9,308 bases of DNA from contig DCZN01000123.1 in assembly GCA_002331625.1 (NCBI GenBank), forward strand, positions 9,538 to 18,845. The letters are read 5' to 3'. Position numbers and translations under genes: made by a program. This DNA comes from Nitrospira sp. UBA2083. Lineage in GTDB: Bacteria > Nitrospirota > Nitrospiria > Nitrospirales > Nitrospiraceae. Shown here piece after piece: positions 6,473 to 9,308 of the stretch. The notes beneath the pieces were generated by a model. That model ran no database searches and was not told the DNA's origin. It was given only the letters and a program-made list of their open reading frames with translations. The stretch's first letter is position 1; each line of letters begins with the position of its first letter.

Positions 6473-9169
6473 CTACTCACCACTCTGCTGGATCAACTTT
6501 GCAACGAGTCCGGTCCATCCGGTCTGGTGGCTGGCCCCGATTCCTGCTCCACTATCGCCATGGAAATACTCATAGAAGAGAAGGCTGTCTTGCCAATACG
6601 GATCTTCGTGAAACTTCCTGGTGGCTCCGTAGACTGGACGGTGACCGGTGTGATCTCGAAGAAAAATATGCGTGAGACGTCGCGACAGTTCGGCAGCAAC
6701 TTCATTCAGCGACACGAAATGACCTGAACGCACGGGGTACTCCACCTTGTAGGCATCGCCGAGATAGTAGTGAAATTTTTGGAGGGATTCGATCAGCAGA
6801 TAGTTGACTGGGAACCAGATGGGACCTCGCCAGTTGGAATTGCCCCCGAAGAGTCCCGTGCTTGATTCAGCCGGCTCATAATCCACCCGATAGTCTCTGC
6901 CCATGATGGAGAAGATATAGGGATGGTCTTTGTGATAGCGCGAAAGGGCTCGAATGCCGTAGGGGGAAAGAAACTCTTCTTCGTCAAGCATGTATCGCAA
7001 CACCGACTTGAGTCGCGCAGGATTGACCAGGGACAAAAACCTTCGCACTTCTCCGTCCTGTGAATGGGTTTCAACATGGGCGCTGAAATCAGGCCGGTTT
7101 TCAATAAACCACTGCATCCGATGCTTGAACCGAGGAAGCTGGTCGATCAATTCCGAGTCCAATGTCTCGACGGCGAACAGTGGAATGAGTCCCACCAGCG
7201 ACCGGACCTTGAGCGGACACGTCTGTCCATTCGGAAGATGCAGCACGTCATAAAAAAATCCATCCTCTCTGTTCCAGAGCTCAATTTTCTCTCCCCCGAT
7301 GTTATTCATGGCCCGACAGATGTAGACAAAGTGCTCGAAGAACTTACTGGCCACATCTTCATACGCTCGATTCTCGCGAGCCAACTCGAGTGCGATTGAG
7401 AGCATGTTGAGGCAATACATACCCATCCAACTTGTGGCGTCCGACTGTTCAATATGGCCGCCGGTCGGCAAGGGTGCGCTACGATCGAACACTCCGATGT
7501 TATCCAATCCTAAAAATCCACCTTGGAAGATGTTTTTCCCTTCGGCGTCCTTTCGATTGACCCACCAGGTAAAGTTGAGGAGCAGCTTGTGGAACACTCG
7601 TTCGAGGAAGACCCGATCCCCAACTCCTCTACGCTTCTTCTCGATCTTGTAGACACGCCATGCGGCCCAGGCGTGAACCGGGGGGTTGACGTCGCCAAAG
7701 GCCCATTCATAAGCCGGAATCTGACCGTTCGGATGCATGTACCACTCACGGAGCATGAGGATCAGTTGTTCCTTCGCGAACGTCGAGTCGACCAGTGCCA
7801 ACGGAATGCAATGAAAGGCTAAATCCCACGCCGCATACCACGGATACTCCCACTTGTCCGGCATGGAAATGACGTCGGCATTGTAGAGGTGTGTCCAATC
7901 CGCATTACGCCCATGAAGCCGTTCACGGGGAGGGTCCGGCATTCCGGGATCACCAATGAGCCAGCGTTTCAGATCGTAGTGATAGAACTGCTTGCTCCAC
8001 AACAATCCGGCGAAGGCCTGTCGCTGGACCAGTTTCGCATCGTCGGAGAGACCAGGTGGAGCCAGCTCTGCATAAAACTCATCGGCTTCATGAATCCGTT
8101 GCGCGAAGCGCTCATTGAACGCTTGAATATGAAAGGTAGAAACGTCCGTTCTATTGGTCAAATTGAGTCGGATGGTCTCGGAAGCTCCAGGAGAAAGTAA
8201 GAAGCGATATTGGGCGGCAGCTTTTGATCCGACCTTCTCGGGATTGACCGCATCCGTTTGATGGTGGATGACGTAGTCATGAAAGCTATCTTTCACGTAC
8301 CGGGCACCGTCCTGATCGCCGTAGAGTCGACGCGTGTTCGTCTCATTCTCAGTAAAGAGTAACGGCGGGTTCCCTTCACACCAGAGGCGTCGTTCACCAT
8401 AATACTCGTGATCCAATTCAATCACGCTCATCCCATGCGCTGCCTGTCCTTCACGCATTCGCGGTCGACGGGCATCGATCCCCCAGGACCAGGTATTCCG
8501 GAACCAGAGAGTGGGCAGCACGGTCAACTCGGCAGGGTCTGGCCCATGATTCGTAATGTGAATACGGATGAGCAGCTCCTCGGGTGTCGCTTTTGCGTAC
8601 TCCACCATCACATCAAAGTAACGATTCTCATCAAATACACCGGTGTCGATCAGTTCGTATTCCAACTTCCCACGTCCACGGGCGGCATTCTCTTTGACCA
8701 ACTGTGCATAGGGAAATTCGGCCTGCGGATACTTATACAAATACTTCATGTATGAATGGGTCGGCGTTGAGTCTAGGTAGAAATAGTATTCCTTGACATC
8801 TTCGCCATGGTTCCCTTCGTTACCCGTCAACCCGAAGATCCGTTCTTTCAGAATGGGATCACGTCCGTTCCAGAGCGCCACGGCAAAACAGATGTATTGG
8901 TGTCGATCCGAAATCCCGGCCAGCCCGTCTTCGTTCCATCGGTACGCGCGCGAACGCGCGAGATCATGAGGAAACGCTTCCCATGCGGTTCCGTGAGGAC
9001 TGTAGTCTTCCCGAACCGTTCCCCAGGCGCGCTCGCTCAGGTAGGGCCCCCATCGCTTCCAGTGCTGTTGACGAAGGGCATCTTCTTCGAGCCGTTGACG
9101 CTCTGCGCCTCGAGGAGCGTGGGAGCGAGAGGATTTCCGAACAGCTTTCCCCATGACCCTCCGTGCCAT
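6473..9169 (-). CDS. GH63 / MGH1-like glycoside hydrolase (putative alpha-glucosidase)
   Basis: The 898-residue product is intact and has no signal peptide, only a basic N-terminus, so it should be cytoplasmic. An N-terminal beta-rich domain (about 40-350) is followed by an alpha-barrel region with features of clan GH-G enzymes: [10 protein letters not shown] (Asp449 as likely general acid), [26 protein letters not shown] (about 477-501), [15 protein letters not shown], the [14 protein letters not shown] block at about 779-792, and a C-terminal [23 protein letters not shown], where Glu867 may be the base. The roles of Asp449 and Glu867 are by analogy with GH63 and mannosylglycerate hydrolases. 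Related enzymes remove alpha-linked glucose or act on glucosyl/mannosylglycerate; the substrate here is unknown. The start is ambiguous: ATG 9169, or ATG 9154 with GGAGG 3 bases before it. The broken debranching enzyme follows 3 bases after the stop, suggesting an alpha-glucan or compatible-solute context. Confidence 0.9.
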   Translation of the reverse strand: MARRVMGKAVRKSSRSHAPRGAERQRLEEDALRQQHWKRWGPYLSERAWGTVREDYSPHGTAWEAFPHDLARSRAYRWNEDGLAGISDRHQYICFAVALWNGRDPILKERIFGLTGNEGNHGEDVKEYYFYLDSTPTHSYMKYLYKYPQAEFPYAQLVKENAARGRGKLEYELIDTGVFDENRYFDVMVEYAKATPEELLIRIHITNHGPDPAELTVLPTLWFRNTWSWGIDARRPRMREGQAAHGMSVIELDHEYYGERRLWCEGNPPLLFTENETNTRRLYGDQDGARYVKDSFHDYVIHHQTDAVNPEKVGSKAAAQYRFLLSPGASETIRLNLTNRTDVSTFHIQAFNERFAQRIHEADEFYAELAPPGLSDDAKLVQRQAFAGLLWSKQFYHYDLKRWLIGDPGMPDPPRERLHGRNADWTHLYNADVISMPDKWEYPWYAAWDLAFHCIPLALVDSTFAKEQLILMLREWYMHPNGQIPAYEWAFGDVNPPVHAWAAWRVYKIEKKRRGVGDRVFLERVFHKLLLNFTWWVNRKDAEGKNIFQGGFLGLDNIGVFDRSAPLPTGGHIEQSDATSWMGMYCLNMLSIALELARENRAYEDVASKFFEHFVYICRAMNNIGGEKIELWNREDGFFYDVLHLPNGQTCPLKVRSLVGLIPLFAVETLDSELIDQLPRFKHRMQWFIENRPDFSAHVETHSQDGEVRRFLSLVNPARLKSVLRYMLDEEEFLSPYGIRALSRYHKDHPYIFSIMGRDYRVDYEPAESSTGLFGGNSNWRGPIWFPVNYLLIESLQKFHYYLGDAYKVEYPVRSGHFVSLNEVAAELSRRLTHIFLRDHTGHRPVYGATRKFHEDPYWQDSLLFYEYFHGDSGAGIGASHQTGWTGLVAKLIQQSGE

Positions 9170-9222
9170 CGACTCGGATTAGAAATGAAATTTGTCTACG
9201 ATGCACCCAACAGATATGAGAA

Positions 9223-9308
9223 TCAAGCTTCGGCTGCGTTCGCATACACACACGGCAACGCAAAGTCTTCTTCGGCCTTTTGCTTCATTCTCTGAATCTG
9301 CCATGGTT
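9223..9308 (-). CDS. Possible C-terminal tail of a gene entering from the right edge
   Basis: One minus-strand frame is open from the window edge to TGA at 9225-9223 and encodes about 27 residues, with a helical, charged run (IQRMKQKAEEDFAL) and then CVYANAAEA. It could be the end of an upstream gene, lying about 50 bases before the GH63 start. A second frame is also open here, to a TAA at about 9180, with a less protein-like translation. The piece is too short to recognise, so it may be non-coding. Confidence 0.25.
   Translation of the reverse strand, partial: PWQIQRMKQKAEEDFALPCVYANAAEA

Noticed and set aside
8944..8962. CGCGCG-AA-CGCGCG inverted repeat
   Set aside because: It falls inside the GH63 gene over Ala/Arg codons and is explained by codon use; the 2-base loop cannot form a normal hairpin.
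8807..9295. Plus-strand frame of 162 codons near the right edge
   Set aside because: It is antisense to the N-terminal part of the GH63-type enzyme and has no domain resemblance.

Overview
The window reads as chromosomal DNA of a Gram-negative-type (diderm) bacterium of moderate GC content. The evidence is a YdbH-like inter-membrane protein, a lipoprotein, an exported haem-binding-type protein and a type IV prepilin. The gene style (a bacterial GH63-type glucosidase beside a debranching-enzyme gene, DUF3565, HbpS/GlcG-like protein) would fit a Nitrospira-like member of Nitrospirota. That assignment is an inference from gene content and no marker gene confirms it. Every gene I can support lies on the minus strand, so the story is told right to left.

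Right part (about 5700-9308): after a possible gene tail at the extreme right edge comes a long, intact, cytoplasmic glycoside hydrolase of the GH63/MGH1-like type. Three bases after its stop begins a glycogen-debranching-enzyme gene (amylo-alpha-1,6-glucosidase, GDE type) that is clearly broken. Its N-terminal domain carries an in-frame TGA where a Trp is expected, continues readable in the same frame past that stop, and is then joined out of frame to the last 75 or so codons of the enzyme. Most of the catalytic domain is missing. This looks like decay of one half of an alpha-glucan processing pair.

Middle (about 4266-5700): a candidate promoter precedes a two-gene unit of exported proteins, an HbpS/GlcG-family protein with a signal peptide and a small lipoprotein, overlapping by four bases (GTGA). 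A small cysteine/histidine-rich DUF3565 protein follows.

Left part (1-4165): a two-TM HAMP-domain protein without an output domain is translationally coupled (TGATG) to a type IV prepilin-like protein. About 240 bases further on starts a large YdbH/AsmA-like protein that runs off the left edge close to its expected C-terminus. In Enterobacteria ydbH is followed by ynbE and ydbL, so those may lie just outside the window.

No tRNA, rRNA, CRISPR array, insertion sequence or convincing rho-independent terminator was seen. The most unusual points are the three-lesion debranching enzyme remnant and the HAMP-prepilin pair. I did not find a clearly new defence or mobile system.
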